A stretch of DNA of 64,000 bases, taken from NCBI RefSeq assembly GCF_014648175.1, contig NZ_BMQP01000033.1, positions 25,176-89,175 of the forward strand, read 5' to 3'. The notes beneath the pieces were generated by a model. That model worked only from the letters and a program-made list of their open reading frames with translations, ran no database searches and was not told the origin of the DNA. Origin of the DNA: Planobispora rosea. Lineage in GTDB: Bacteria; Actinomycetota; Actinomycetes; Streptosporangiales; Streptosporangiaceae. This document shows, piece after piece, positions 53,065 through 62,152 of the stretch (the first letter of the stretch is position 1; the number at the start of each line of letters is the position of its first letter). A program made the position numbers and the translations under genes.

Positions 53065-53256
53065 GCTGGTTCCCCGCCCCGTGGTCCGGTGCCGGCCCCG
53101 GCCGCGCTACCGCGCCCGCGGGCCCGCCCGTCCTGCTCGATCACGTTCTTTTCCCCACTCGCCACGACATCCAACAAGTTTCGCGCATCGAACACGATGC
53201 GGCGACGCATGATGAAGACGAAAGGCCGCGTTGTGGATACGGTTACCCCACGGGGG

Positions 53257-54981
53257 ATGGCCACAGGAGAAGGGGAGCTCCCCCGTGAGCACTACGTGAA
53301 CCAGCCCGGTGTCGGGGGACTGCGCGCCGGCGATCCCGAGCAGATCGGCCCGTACCGCCTGCTCGGGCGGCTCGGCGAGGGCGGCATGGGCACCGTCTAC
53401 CTCGCGCTGGCGCCGACCGGGCGGCCGGTCGCGGTCAAGGTCGTCAAGGCGGAGTTCGCGATCGAGGAGGGGTTCGCCGCGCGCTTCCACGCGGAGGTGG
53501 ACAACGCCCGGCGGGTGGCCTCCTTCTGCACCGCCCAGGTGCTCGACAACGGCAACGCCGGGGACGGCCGGCCGTACATGGTGACCGAGTACATCGCGGG
53601 CACCCCGCTGTCCCGGCAGATCACCGAGCACGGCGCGCTCGAACCCGGGCCGCTGCACGGCGTCGCGCTCGGGGTGGCCGCCGCGCTGGCCGCCATCCAC
53701 GTGGCCGGGCTGGTCCACCGCGACCTCAAGCCCGCCAACGTGATCCTGTCCATGTCGGGCCCCCGGGTGATCGATTTCGGCATCGCCCGCGCGCTGGACG
53801 CCACCTCCGGGTTCACCAAGTCGGGCGAGGTGCTCGGCAGTCCCGGCTGGTGGGCCCCCGAGCAGGTACGCGGCCAGGAGATCACCCCGGCGGCCGACGT
53901 GTTCGCCTGGGGCTGCCTGGTGGCCTACGCGGGCAACGGCCGCCACCCCTACGGCCGGGGCGACATGATCACCATGGCCACCCGGCTGCTCAACAGCCCG
54001 CCCGATCTCGGCGCGCTCCCGGCTCCGCTGAACGACCTGGTCCGCCGGGCCACCACGATGGACCCCTACCAGCGGCCGACCGCCCAGGACCTGCTGATCG
54101 CCCTGGTCGGCGGCGGGATCGCGGCCCCGGCGCCGGGCCCGGCCGCCGGTCGGCCCGCGCCCACGCTGATCGCCACCGACCTGCTCACCGAGTCGTGGGA
54201 TCCCCCGCCCAACGTCGAGCCCGACTCCACCCAGACGCTCGGCGTCATCGGCTCACTCGGCACCGAGACCACCCCGCCGCCGTATCCCTGGACGACCGGG
54301 CCGTCCTCCCTGCCGCCGAGGCCGCCCGCCGCTCCCGCCGGGACGGGCCCGTCCCGTACCGCGCCCCCGGCCACCCCGGAACCGGCTCCCTCCCCCGGGC
54401 AGCCCGGCCCCGCCCCGCGGGAGTCCTCCTCCCCGCACGGGACCCCCGAGCCGCCCCGGAACCGGCGGCGGTTGGTCATCGCCGCCCTGGCCGCCCTGGC
54501 CGCGCTGGCGGTGACCGCGGTCGTGCTGGTCAACGCCGTCGGCGGGACCGCCGGGACCGGTACGACCGGCCGGCAGACACCCGCGGCGGGAACCACCGCC
54601 GCCACGGACATCGGCCGCCGTATCGCCCTGGACTCCCCCTTCACCGGCCCGCAACTCGTCATCCCCCGGGCCCCGGCCTGCGGCCTGACCTCCTACCGGG
54701 GCGCGAGCCCGGAGAACGGCCGGTTCTGCGTGGTCCGCTGGGTCCTGCTCAACACCGGCGGGGAGCCGGTCCCGCTCGGCGGCCCCCCGCCGGTCCTGGT
54801 GGACGACCGGGGCACCGCGCACGCCCCCGGGCCGCTCACCTCCGGCCTGCCCGACACGCTGATCCCGGGAGGGAAGGTGGACGGCGACCTCGTCTACGAC
54901 CTGCAGCCGGCCCGCAACCCGGCCACGCTCACCGTCCAGCTGACCGAGGGCGGCAAGAAGATCGAGGTGAAGCTGTCGTGA
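53257..54981 (+). CDS. Transmembrane serine/threonine protein kinase with an extracellular DUF4352-like domain
   Basis: A 574-residue PknB-type kinase. Residues 30-290: Gly loop LGEGGMGTVYLA, Lys in VAVKVVKAEF, catalytic VHRDLKPANVIL, VIDFGIARAL, and PEQVRGQEITPAADVFAWG. A long Pro-rich juxtamembrane stretch follows, then a transmembrane helix (about 410-430), and an external C-terminal domain of about 120 residues with two Cys and a beta pattern typical of DUF4352/immunoprotective-type ligand domains. ATG at 53257 (GGGGG touches it) or GTG at 53233 (AAAGG eight bases upstream). Its stop overlaps the FG-GAP gene start, so the two proteins are made together and may act as one sensor. Confidence 0.85.
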   Translation: MATGEGELPREHYVNQPGVGGLRAGDPEQIGPYRLLGRLGEGGMGTVYLALAPTGRPVAVKVVKAEFAIEEGFAARFHAEVDNARRVASFCTAQVLDNGNAGDGRPYMVTEYIAGTPLSRQITEHGALEPGPLHGVALGVAAALAAIHVAGLVHRDLKPANVILSMSGPRVIDFGIARALDATSGFTKSGEVLGSPGWWAPEQVRGQEITPAADVFAWGCLVAYAGNGRHPYGRGDMITMATRLLNSPPDLGALPAPLNDLVRRATTMDPYQRPTAQDLLIALVGGGIAAPAPGPAAGRPAPTLIATDLLTESWDPPPNVEPDSTQTLGVIGSLGTETTPPPYPWTTGPSSLPPRPPAAPAGTGPSRTAPPATPEPAPSPGQPGPAPRESSSPHGTPEPPRNRRRLVIAALAALAALAVTAVVLVNAVGGTAGTGTTGRQTPAAGTTAATDIGRRIALDSPFTGPQLVIPRAPACGLTSYRGASPENGRFCVVRWVLLNTGGEPVPLGGPPPVLVDDRGTAHAPGPLTSGLPDTLIPGGKVDGDLVYDLQPARNPATLTVQLTEGGKKIEVKLS

Positions 54982-56378
54982 GGGTCCTTCCCCCCCTGCT
55001 CCTCGCCGCGGCGCTGCCCCTGCTGTCCATGCTGCCCGCCGCCGCGAACGCCGCCGTGGCCGCTCCCGTGGTCATCACCTCCCCTGACCCCTGCGCCGCG
55101 GCGGGCGCGAGCGACTTCGACGGCGACGGGGTGGACGACGCCGTGGTCGGCGACCCGCTCGCGGACGCGGCGGGCAACGACGGCGCGGGAGCGGTGCACG
55201 TGCTGTCCGGCCGGGGCGGGAAGGGGATCACCGTGACGGCCTCCGAACCCGCGGCGGGGGACGGCTTCGGGTGGTCGGTGAAGCTGACCCACCTCGACGC
55301 CGACCGCTGCGCCGACCTGCTGGTCGGCGCGCCGTACACGGACGTGTCGGGTCAGGAGGACGCCGGCGCGGTCTACGCGGTGTACGGCGGGGCGCCGCGC
55401 GGTCTCACCCGCCTGACCGCCCGGGAGCCGGAGGCCGACGCCCACTTCGGCTGGTCCCTGGCGGCGCGCGGCCCCGTGGTCGCGGTGGGGGCGCCGCACG
55501 AGAACGCCGACGGGGTGGACGACTCCGGCGCGGTCCATCTGTTCGAGGCCCGCGAGCTCGGCGACGCCCGGCGGATCTCCCAGAACACCGACGGGGTCAC
55601 CGGCAACGGCGAGGTCGGCGACATGTTCGGCTGGGCGGTGGAGCTGGGTGAGCTGGGCGGGGACGCGGGCGAGGTCGATCTCGCCGTCGGCCTGCCGCAC
55701 GAGAACGACGACGGGACGGGTGTGCAGGTCGACGAGGGGAACCTCGACTCGGGCGCGATCGGGATCCTGTTCGACGTACGGAAGAACCGGGGGGAGCAGG
55801 TCAGCAAGAAGTGGGACCTGCGCGAGGTCGCGAAGGCCGAGGCCGGTGACCGGTTCGGTTACGCCCTGGCCTACGGCCGGGAGGGCGGCACGGGCTATCT
55901 GGCGGTGGGCGCGCCGCTCGGCGACGGCGGCTCGGTGAAGGACTCCGGGCTGGTCCACCTGTTCAGGGCGGCCGAGGACGCGGAGATCGCCCCGATGACG
56001 ACGTTCAGCCAGAAGGACGGGGTTCCGGGCGAGGGGTACGGCTTCGCGCTGGCGTTCTCCGAGGGCGGAGGGCTGCGGCTGGCGGTGGGCGCCCCGTTCG
56101 CCGGACCGGACCGCCGCGGCGCCGTGAGCCTGGTCCCGGTGGGAGCCCCCGACCAGGTCCGGCTGGTGAGCGGGAGCGGCCCCGGCGAGCGTTTCGGCTG
56201 GTCGGTGGCTGCCAGCGGGAACAAGCTGGTCGTCGGGGCCCCCGACCGCGGAGCCTCGGGAGGCGTGGCGCTGCTGGGCCGCAACGACGGCGCGGACACC
56301 CCGGTCGCCCCGGGAGCCGGGAACGTCCCGGCCCTCGACGGCGGCGTCTCGGTCGACTTCGGCGCGGCCACCGGCTGA
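54978..56378 (+). CDS. Secreted FG-GAP (integrin alpha-like) beta-propeller protein
   Basis: A 466-residue exported protein. Residues 1-28 form a Sec signal peptide (VRVLPPLLLAAALPLL then AAANAAVA). The mature protein is a propeller of about seven FG-GAP blades: repeated GDGFGWSVKL, AHFGWSLAA, DMFGWAVEL, DRFGYALAY, GYGFALAF and ERFGWSVAA blocks, with LLVGAPYTD, VAVGAPHEN, LAVGAPLGD and VVGAPDRG. The calcium loop DFDGDGVDD is near residue 47. GTG overlaps the kinase stop (GTGA). FG-GAP proteins bind ligands or surfaces; partnership with the kinase is inferred. Confidence 0.85.
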   Translation: MRVLPPLLLAAALPLLSMLPAAANAAVAAPVVITSPDPCAAAGASDFDGDGVDDAVVGDPLADAAGNDGAGAVHVLSGRGGKGITVTASEPAAGDGFGWSVKLTHLDADRCADLLVGAPYTDVSGQEDAGAVYAVYGGAPRGLTRLTAREPEADAHFGWSLAARGPVVAVGAPHENADGVDDSGAVHLFEARELGDARRISQNTDGVTGNGEVGDMFGWAVELGELGGDAGEVDLAVGLPHENDDGTGVQVDEGNLDSGAIGILFDVRKNRGEQVSKKWDLREVAKAEAGDRFGYALAYGREGGTGYLAVGAPLGDGGSVKDSGLVHLFRAAEDAEIAPMTTFSQKDGVPGEGYGFALAFSEGGGLRLAVGAPFAGPDRRGAVSLVPVGAPDQVRLVSGSGPGERFGWSVAASGNKLVVGAPDRGASGGVALLGRNDGADTPVAPGAGNVPALDGGVSVDFGAATG

Positions 56379-56451
56379 GCCGTTCCGGGCACCGCCGGGC
56401 ACCGGCGGATCAGCGGATCAGCGGCGCCCGGCGGTCATGGCCGGGCCGCGC

Positions 56452-57306
56452 TCACCAGGCGCCGAAGACGGTCTCCCCGTTGGCGCGGATCGCGGCGGCC
56501 AGTTCGCCGGGGTCCATGCCCTTGACCTCCGCCAGGCAGCGCACGACCAGCGGGATGAGGTAGGGCGCGTTCGGCTTGCCCCGGTGCGGGACCGGGGGGA
56601 GGTAGGGCGCGTCCGTCTCGACGAGGATCAGCTCCTTGGGGGCCACCTCGGCCGCCTCGCGGAGGTAGCCGGCGTTCTTGTAGGTGACCGGGCCGGAGAA
56701 GGACATGAAGTAGCCGGCGTCGGCGCACTTCTTGGCCATTTCGGCGTCGCCGGAGAAGCTGTGGAAGACCACGGCGTCCGGGGCCCCCTGGTCGGCGAGC
56801 ACGCGCAGCACGTCGTCGTGGGCCTCCCGGTCGTGGATGACCAGGGCCTTGCCGGTCCGCTTGGCGATCTCGATGTGCGCCCGGAAGCTGGCGTGCTGGT
56901 CGTCCTTGGAAGCCCAGTCGCGGTAGTAGTCGAGCCCGGTCTCCCCCACGGCTCTGACCTGGGGCTCGCCCGCCAGTTCCTCGATCTCCGCCAGCACCTC
57001 CGGGGTGGCGGCGTGGGCCTCGTTGGGGTGGATCGCCACCCCGGCGTAGACGTCCGGGTGGATGCGGGCGACGTCGGTGTTCCACCGTGAGGAGGCCAGG
57101 TCGTAGCCGATCGTGATCAGCCGGGTCACCCCGACCGCCCGGGCCTCCTCGACGATCCGCTCCACGCTCGCCTCGGCCGCCTGCGCGGCCTGGGCGACGG
57201 GATCGCCGGATGACGCCTGGCGGTTGCCCACCATGATGTCGAGGTGGCAGTGGCTGTCGAAGACATCGCCGGTCAACGGCTCCGGCGCGGCTGGCATGCT
57301 GGTCAC
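56452..57306 (-). CDS. tatD: TatD family metal-dependent DNase
   Basis: A 284-residue TIM-barrel hydrolase of the amidohydrolase type with 3'-5' exonuclease/DNA-end function in relatives. Metal ligands: DSHCHLD near the start, GETGLDYYR, VIHDREAHD, FHSFSGD, and VETDAPYLPP. Length is normal. GTG at 57306 or ATG at 57297. Between its start and the next gene is the left 24-bp repeat of the AAA module. Confidence 0.93.
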   Translation of the reverse strand: MTSMPAAPEPLTGDVFDSHCHLDIMVGNRQASSGDPVAQAAQAAEASVERIVEEARAVGVTRLITIGYDLASSRWNTDVARIHPDVYAGVAIHPNEAHAATPEVLAEIEELAGEPQVRAVGETGLDYYRDWASKDDQHASFRAHIEIAKRTGKALVIHDREAHDDVLRVLADQGAPDAVVFHSFSGDAEMAKKCADAGYFMSFSGPVTYKNAGYLREAAEVAPKELILVETDAPYLPPVPHRGKPNAPYLIPLVVRCLAEVKGMDPGELAAAIRANGETVFGAW

Positions 57307-57396
57307 ACCGCCAAACCTACCGCCAGACGGGCGGCGGGCGTCCTGAGAGCGTCCCTCCGGGGAACGTGAGAGCCTGCCGCCGCACGGAGATCACAA

Positions 57397-57417
57397 GATC
57401 ACTTCATGGAAGTGATC
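57397..57417. repeat. Perfect inverted repeat between tatD and the AAA ATPase
   Basis: GATCACTTC and GAAGTGATC (nine bases each, perfectly paired) flank the triplet ATG. It lies 18 bases past the AAA stop and about 90 bases upstream of tatD, so it can be a terminator or an operator for tatD. No U tract was seen. Confidence 0.6.
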
Positions 57418-57419
57418 AC

Positions 57420-57443
57420 GTCACCCGCCGATTTTCACAGGTC
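57420..57443. repeat. Left copy of the 24-bp imperfect direct repeat flanking the AAA gene
   Basis: It reads GTCAC, four bases, then CGATTTTCACAGGTC, and overlaps the last codons and stop of the AAA gene. The right copy at 58743-58766 differs at four of 24 positions and is in the same direction. Confidence 0.65.
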
Positions 57444-58703
57444 GGCCGGGCGAGCGTGACCCCACAGGGCCGACACCGGCAGCGAGAGGATCCGGTCTCC
57501 GTAGGAGAGCGCCTGCTCCCCCAGATGGAGGACCACTCCGGCGACGAACCGGTCTCCCAGCTTCTCCCTCAGCCACACCAGATGTCTGGCCGCTCCCAGT
57601 CCGGGCGAGACACTGGCCTTCACCTCGATGGCGACCACCTCACCGCGGGGACTCTCCAGAACGATGTCCACCTCGTGGTCGTTGCTGTCCCTGTAGAAGT
57701 ACAGGCCGACACGGCTCAGACTCATGGCCTTGAGTTTGGTCAGCTCCGCCACCACGAAGGTCTCGAGCAGTCCTCCCAGCGCCCTGTGTCCGGGGGTGCG
57801 CAGCTTGGCACGTGTCACGGAGAGAAGCTGGGTGGCCAGTCCCGAGTCGGTGATGTACGTGCGCGGGGTCTTGGCCGCCCGGGTGTTCAGATTCGTCGCC
57901 CACCCCTGAAGGTCGTTGGTGAGGAACACCATGTTCAGGTAGCCCAGATAGTTACGCACGGTCTCCCGTCCCAGATCGGCGTCGCGGGCCAGGTCCGCCA
58001 GGACGGCGGGGCTCCCGGCCCGCGCAGCGATCAGCGCGAGAAGCCTGGAAAGACCTCCGACGTGGTGCACCTGCGCGAAGTCAGTGATGTCGCGGTTGAG
58101 GATCGTCGACGCGTACCCCTCGTACCATCTGGACCTCGCGAGGTCCGACTTGAGCAGGACCGTCTCCGGGTAGCCGCCCCGGATGATCGCTTCAAGGTAG
58201 TCCTCGCGACTCCATTCCGATCGCGCCCCGATCAGCGACTGCGGTTCCTCGAAGACCCGCTCGATGAAGTCGATCGGCCCTGACACCCGCTCGGACAGCG
58301 ACAGGGGCCACAGGTCGAGGAAGCCGGCGCGTCCCGCCAACGACTCGGAGAGCGTGGGGATGGTGAGGAACTTACTGGACCCCGAGAGGATGAACTGACC
58401 ACGGTCCCGGCTCTGGTCCACGGCCATCTTGATGGCCCTCACGAGCCTGTCGCCGCCCCGCTGGATCTCATCGATGATGAGCGGCCGCGACCTTCCCCTG
58501 ACGAAGGAGACCGGATCCTCCAACGCGGCGGCCAAGGTCTTCTCATCGTCCAACGTCACATACTGCCCGCCGCGTACGGCGTGGGCCTGTCGGAGGAGCG
58601 TGGTCTTCCCCGACTGCCGCGGCCCGTTGACGATGACGATCCGCAGCCCGGAGGCGAGCTCGTGCAGAAGAGGCTCGATCGCTCGGGGAATCAGTCGGCT
58701 CAT
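57435..58703 (-). CDS. AAA ATPase with DUF4143 C-terminal domain
   Basis: A 422-residue protein. The ATPase part has Walker A VIVNGPRQSGKTTLLRQA and Walker B SRPLIIDEIQRGGDRL, with the sensor SGSSKFL. The C-terminal DUF4143 region includes the PD-(D/E)xK-like DNDHEVDIVLESPRGE and VVAIEVKAS motif, but the nuclease role of the family is not established. Such genes are patchily distributed and often behave like accessory genes. ATG at 58703 has no clear Shine-Dalgarno. Two 24-bp direct repeats lie at its ends and a 27-bp palindrome just upstream. Confidence 0.85.
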   Translation of the reverse strand: MSRLIPRAIEPLLHELASGLRIVIVNGPRQSGKTTLLRQAHAVRGGQYVTLDDEKTLAAALEDPVSFVRGRSRPLIIDEIQRGGDRLVRAIKMAVDQSRDRGQFILSGSSKFLTIPTLSESLAGRAGFLDLWPLSLSERVSGPIDFIERVFEEPQSLIGARSEWSREDYLEAIIRGGYPETVLLKSDLARSRWYEGYASTILNRDITDFAQVHHVGGLSRLLALIAARAGSPAVLADLARDADLGRETVRNYLGYLNMVFLTNDLQGWATNLNTRAAKTPRTYITDSGLATQLLSVTRAKLRTPGHRALGGLLETFVVAELTKLKAMSLSRVGLYFYRDSNDHEVDIVLESPRGEVVAIEVKASVSPGLGAARHLVWLREKLGDRFVAGVVLHLGEQALSYGDRILSLPVSALWGHARPADL

Positions 58704-58720
58704 GTGCTTACGGTAGCAAG

Positions 58721-58747
58721 GTGACGCTATGAAATTCATAGAGTCAC
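58721..58747. promoter_or_regulatory. 27-bp palindrome before the AAA ATPase gene
   Basis: GTGAC-G-CTATGAA, central A, then TTCATAG-A-GTCAC: 12 of 13 positions pair. It is 18 bases upstream of the ATG, so a strong site for a dimeric regulator, possibly the product itself. Two more half sites, TTCATAG (58757) and CCATGAA (58771), follow. Confidence 0.7.
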
Positions 58748-58766
58748 AAGGCGATTTTCATAGGTC
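58743..58766. repeat. Right copy of the 24-bp imperfect direct repeat flanking the AAA gene
   Basis: It reads GTCAC, four bases, then CGATTTTCATAGGTC, with 20 of 24 positions the same as the left copy at 57420-57443. It overlaps the right arm of the 27-bp palindrome. Confidence 0.65.
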
Positions 58767-58820
58767 AACTCCATGAATACCACGAGGTCATTCGCCGTTT
58801 CCGCGGCCCAGAACATGAAA

Positions 58821-58851
58821 AACCGCCCGGACCTTGATGGTCCGGGCGGTT
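58821..58851 (-). terminator. Terminator hairpin after metG
   Basis: A 13-bp perfect stem, AACCGCCCGGACC with GGTCCGGGCGGTT, with the loop TTGAT, and AAAA at the left edge (UUUU in the metG transcript). It lies 57 bases past the metG stop. Confidence 0.85.
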
Positions 58852-58908
58852 GATCGCAGTCGGCGTGTGTACGCAGAAGGGCGGCCGGGGCCGTACGGCT
58901 CTCGCGGG

Positions 58909-60699
58909 TTACTCGCCGAGGCGGGCGAGCTCCTCATCGACGATCTTGGGGTCGAGCTTGCGGAACAGCGGGGTCGGCGGGGCGAGCGGGGTGCCCGGCC
59001 GGATGGGGACGGGCTCCCAGCGGGCCTCGCCCTCGTAGGAGCCGGTGATGACCGGGTAGCTCCGCCCGCCCTCCCCGGTCTCCTCGGTGACCTCCTGCAG
59101 CTCCGGCATGCCCGACCAGACGCCGGTGCCGCCGAGCATCGAGTAGATCTTGTTGGAGGAGTTGGGCAGGAACGGCGTCAGCAGGGTCTTGGCGTCGTCG
59201 ACCACCTGCAGGGCGACGTGCAGGATGGATCCGACGCGCGCCGGGTCGTCCTTGATCTTCCAGGGCTCCTGCTCGGCGAGATAGCGGTTGGCGTCGCGGA
59301 CGACGTCGAACGCCTCGGTGACCGCGTTCTTGAACCGGGAGCGGGCCAGGTCCGCGCCGACGGGGGCGAAGGCGGCCCGTGACCGCTCCAGCAGCGCCCG
59401 GTCGGCGTCGGTCAGCTCGCCCGCCTCGGGGACGGCGCCGAAGTTCTTGGCGGCCATCGAGATCGAGCGGTTGACCAGGTTGCCCCAGGCGGCGACCAGC
59501 TCGCCGTTGTTGCGGTTGAGGAACTCCGACCAGGTGAAGTCGGTGTCCTGGTTCTCCGGCCCGGCCACCGCGATGTAGTAGCGCAGCGCGTCGGCGTCGT
59601 AGCGCTCCAGGAAGTCGCGCACGTAGATGACGACCTGACGGGAGGAGGAGAACTTGCGCCCCTCCATGGTCAGGAACTCGCTGGAGACCACCTCGGAGGG
59701 CAGGTTCAGTGCGCCGAGCGAACCCGGTGCGCCGTTCTTGGCGCCCTGGCCGTTGTAGCCGAGCAGCAGCGCGGGCCAGATCTCCGCGTGGAAGACGATG
59801 TTGTCCTTGCCCATGAAGTAGTAGCTGCGGGCCTCGGGGTTCTGCCACCACTGACGCCAGGCGTCCGGGTCGCCGGAGCGGCGGGCCCACTCGATGGAGG
59901 CGCTGAGGTAGCCGATGACCGCGTCGAACCAGACGTACAGCCGCTTGTTGGCCTGGTCGCTCCAGCCCTCCAGCGGGATCGGCACGCCCCAGTCGAGGTC
60001 ACGGGTGATCGCCCGGGGGTGCATGTCGCCGAGCAGGTTGAGGGAGAACTTCAGCACGTTGGGCCGCCACTGGCCCTGCTTGGACTGCAGCCAGGTGCCG
60101 AGCACCTCGGCGAAGGCGGGCAGGTCGAGCATGAAGTGCTCGGTCTCCACGAAGACCGGCTTCTCGCCGTTGATCCGGCTGACCGGGTTGACCAGCTCGA
60201 TCGGGTCGAGCTGGTTGCCGCAGTTGTCGCACTGGTCGCCGCGTGCGCCGTCGTACCCGCAGATCGGGCAGGTGCCCTCGATGTAGCGGTCGGGCAGGGT
60301 GCGGCCGGTGGACGGCGAGATCGCACCCATCGTGGTCTTGGGGAAGATGTATCCGTTGGCGTACAGGCCCTTGAAGATCTCCTGCGCCACGGCGTAGTGG
60401 TTGCCGGTCGTGGTCCGGGTGAACAGGTCATAGGAGAGCCCCAGGGCCGTGAGGTCTTCGGCGATCACCCGGTTGTAGCGGTCGGCGACCTCGCGGACGC
60501 CCAGGCCCTCCTTGTCGGCCTGCACCTGGATGGGCGTGCCGTGCTCGTCGGTCCCGGAGACCATCAGGACCTTGTTGCCCGCCATCCGCTGGTAGCGGCT
60601 GAAGACGTCGGAGGGCACGCCGAATCCGGAGACGTGCCCGATGTGGCGGGGGCCGTTGGCGTAGGGCCAGGCGACGGCGGTCAAGATGTGCTGGGACAT
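58909..60699 (-). CDS. metG: Methionyl-tRNA synthetase
   Basis: A 596-residue class I synthetase. HIGH motif: PYANGPRHIGHV; the knuckle CPICGYDGARGDQCDNCG binds zinc; the KMSKS motif is KFSSSR, which is the usual actinobacterial form. Anticodon-binding helices follow. It has no fused C-terminal tRNA-binding domain, as in actinobacteria. Terminator follows its stop. Confidence 0.96.
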   Translation of the reverse strand: MSQHILTAVAWPYANGPRHIGHVSGFGVPSDVFSRYQRMAGNKVLMVSGTDEHGTPIQVQADKEGLGVREVADRYNRVIAEDLTALGLSYDLFTRTTTGNHYAVAQEIFKGLYANGYIFPKTTMGAISPSTGRTLPDRYIEGTCPICGYDGARGDQCDNCGNQLDPIELVNPVSRINGEKPVFVETEHFMLDLPAFAEVLGTWLQSKQGQWRPNVLKFSLNLLGDMHPRAITRDLDWGVPIPLEGWSDQANKRLYVWFDAVIGYLSASIEWARRSGDPDAWRQWWQNPEARSYYFMGKDNIVFHAEIWPALLLGYNGQGAKNGAPGSLGALNLPSEVVSSEFLTMEGRKFSSSRQVVIYVRDFLERYDADALRYYIAVAGPENQDTDFTWSEFLNRNNGELVAAWGNLVNRSISMAAKNFGAVPEAGELTDADRALLERSRAAFAPVGADLARSRFKNAVTEAFDVVRDANRYLAEQEPWKIKDDPARVGSILHVALQVVDDAKTLLTPFLPNSSNKIYSMLGGTGVWSGMPELQEVTEETGEGGRSYPVITGSYEGEARWEPVPIRPGTPLAPPTPLFRKLDPKIVDEELARLGE

Positions 60700-60766
60700 G
60701 GGTCCAAGCCTAGTGCCGGTCGCCCGTGAATCTTGTGCCTACCCGTGACACGCCCCGGATCGCGGG

Positions 60767-62050
60767 TCAGGCGGTGCTGCTCTCCCGCTCCTCCGCGCCG
60801 TCCTCGTTCTCCCGGTTCTTCCGGGCCTGCGCGCTCTCGCGCTGCTCCCGGATCACGGCCTCGGCGGCCTCCTCCGCTACGGAGGCGGCCACGTCGATGG
60901 GCGTCTCGCGGGTACGGCGGATGCCCAGGATGCTGATGAACAGGGCGGCGAAGATGGTCTGGAAGCTCATGATCAGCGCTGTGGCCGAGGGGACGACGAT
61001 GCGCAGCGACTCGGAGGGGATCAGCGGGCCGAAGCTGCGGGTCTGCCAGTGGACCAGCGAGGCGACCAGGCCGCCGATACCGGCCAGGGCCAGCAGGCCG
61101 CCGGCGATCAGGCCCTTCTCCAGGGAGACGATGTCCACGAGCTTGCGCACCCGCCGGTCTTCGGGCAGGAAGCCCTCCTCGGCGGCGTACACCTTGGTGA
61201 ACAGGGCGAACAGCACCGCCTGGAAGCCGATCACCAGCATGGCCGACGCGCCGACCAGGGTGTCGACGTCGAAGCCGAGCTTGCCGATGTAGACCGGGCC
61301 GAAGGTCAGCGCGGTGCCCGCGACCAGGCCGAGGGTCATCATGACCAGGCCGGGGATGAAGAACAGCCAGCGCGGGCTGTACAGCATCAGGAAGCGCAGG
61401 TGGCGCCAGCCGTCACGCCAGGAGCGCAGGTGCGGCGGGCGGGAGCGGCCGTCGGGCGAGAGGGTGGTGGGCACCTCGCGCACGTCCAGCCCGGCCAGGG
61501 TCGAGCGGACGACCATCTCGCTGGCGAACTCCATGCCGCCGGTCTGCAGGCCCAGCCGGAGGATGGAGTCGCGGCGGAAGCCCCGCAGGCCGCAGTGGAA
61601 GTCACCGATGGCGCTGGGGAAGAACAACCGGCCGATGAAGGACAGCACCGGGTTGCCGAGGTAGCGGTGGAGCGGCGGCATCGCGCCCGGGGCGATGCCT
61701 CCCTTGAAGCGGTTGCCCATCACCAGGTCGGCGCCGTCGCGCAGCTGCTCCACGAACGGCAGCAGCGCGGTGAAGTCGTAGGAGTCGTCGGCGTCTCCCA
61801 TGATGACGTACTTGCCGCGGGCGGCGCGGATGCCGCCCATGAGGGCGTTGCCGTACCCCTTGGCGTCGACGTGCACGACCCTGGCCCCGGCGTCCCGGGC
61901 GAGTTGCTGGGAGCCGTCGGTGCTGCCGTTGTCGGCGATCAGCACCTCTCCGTCGATCCCGTGCTCGCGCATGCAGGCCAGGGCCTTGCGCACGCAGGTC
62001 TCCACGGTCTCCGCCTCGTTGAGGCAGGGCATGACCACGGTCAGTTCCAC
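60767..62050 (-). CDS. Polyprenol-linked family 2 glycosyltransferase with C-terminal membrane helices
   Basis: A 427-residue GT-A enzyme. It begins MELTVVMPCLNEAETVETCV and has the metal site MGDADDSYDF near residue 90. Four hydrophobic helices fill residues 235-395. This is the layout of enzymes that make polyprenol-phosphate glucose or mannose from nucleotide sugar, or modify lipids. The PMT partly visible at 63675 needs polyprenol-P-mannose, so a donor-making role is plausible. GTG start at 62050 has AAGGG eight bases upstream. Confidence 0.8.
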   Translation of the reverse strand: MELTVVMPCLNEAETVETCVRKALACMREHGIDGEVLIADNGSTDGSQQLARDAGARVVHVDAKGYGNALMGGIRAARGKYVIMGDADDSYDFTALLPFVEQLRDGADLVMGNRFKGGIAPGAMPPLHRYLGNPVLSFIGRLFFPSAIGDFHCGLRGFRRDSILRLGLQTGGMEFASEMVVRSTLAGLDVREVPTTLSPDGRSRPPHLRSWRDGWRHLRFLMLYSPRWLFFIPGLVMMTLGLVAGTALTFGPVYIGKLGFDVDTLVGASAMLVIGFQAVLFALFTKVYAAEEGFLPEDRRVRKLVDIVSLEKGLIAGGLLALAGIGGLVASLVHWQTRSFGPLIPSESLRIVVPSATALIMSFQTIFAALFISILGIRRTRETPIDVAASVAEEAAEAVIREQRESAQARKNRENEDGAEERESSTA

Positions 62051-62152
62051 GTCTCGAACCCTTCAGTCACAGCAGAGGCCAATCCCACCATGATGCCCTC
62101 TACCTCGCCGTGCCCGCGTCGTCTCGGCCAAACGGCTGGCATTCTGTAATGC

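Noticed and set aside
58909..60699. Altered KMSKS motif (KFSSS) in MetRS as an oddity
   Set aside because: This is the usual form in actinobacterial MetRS.
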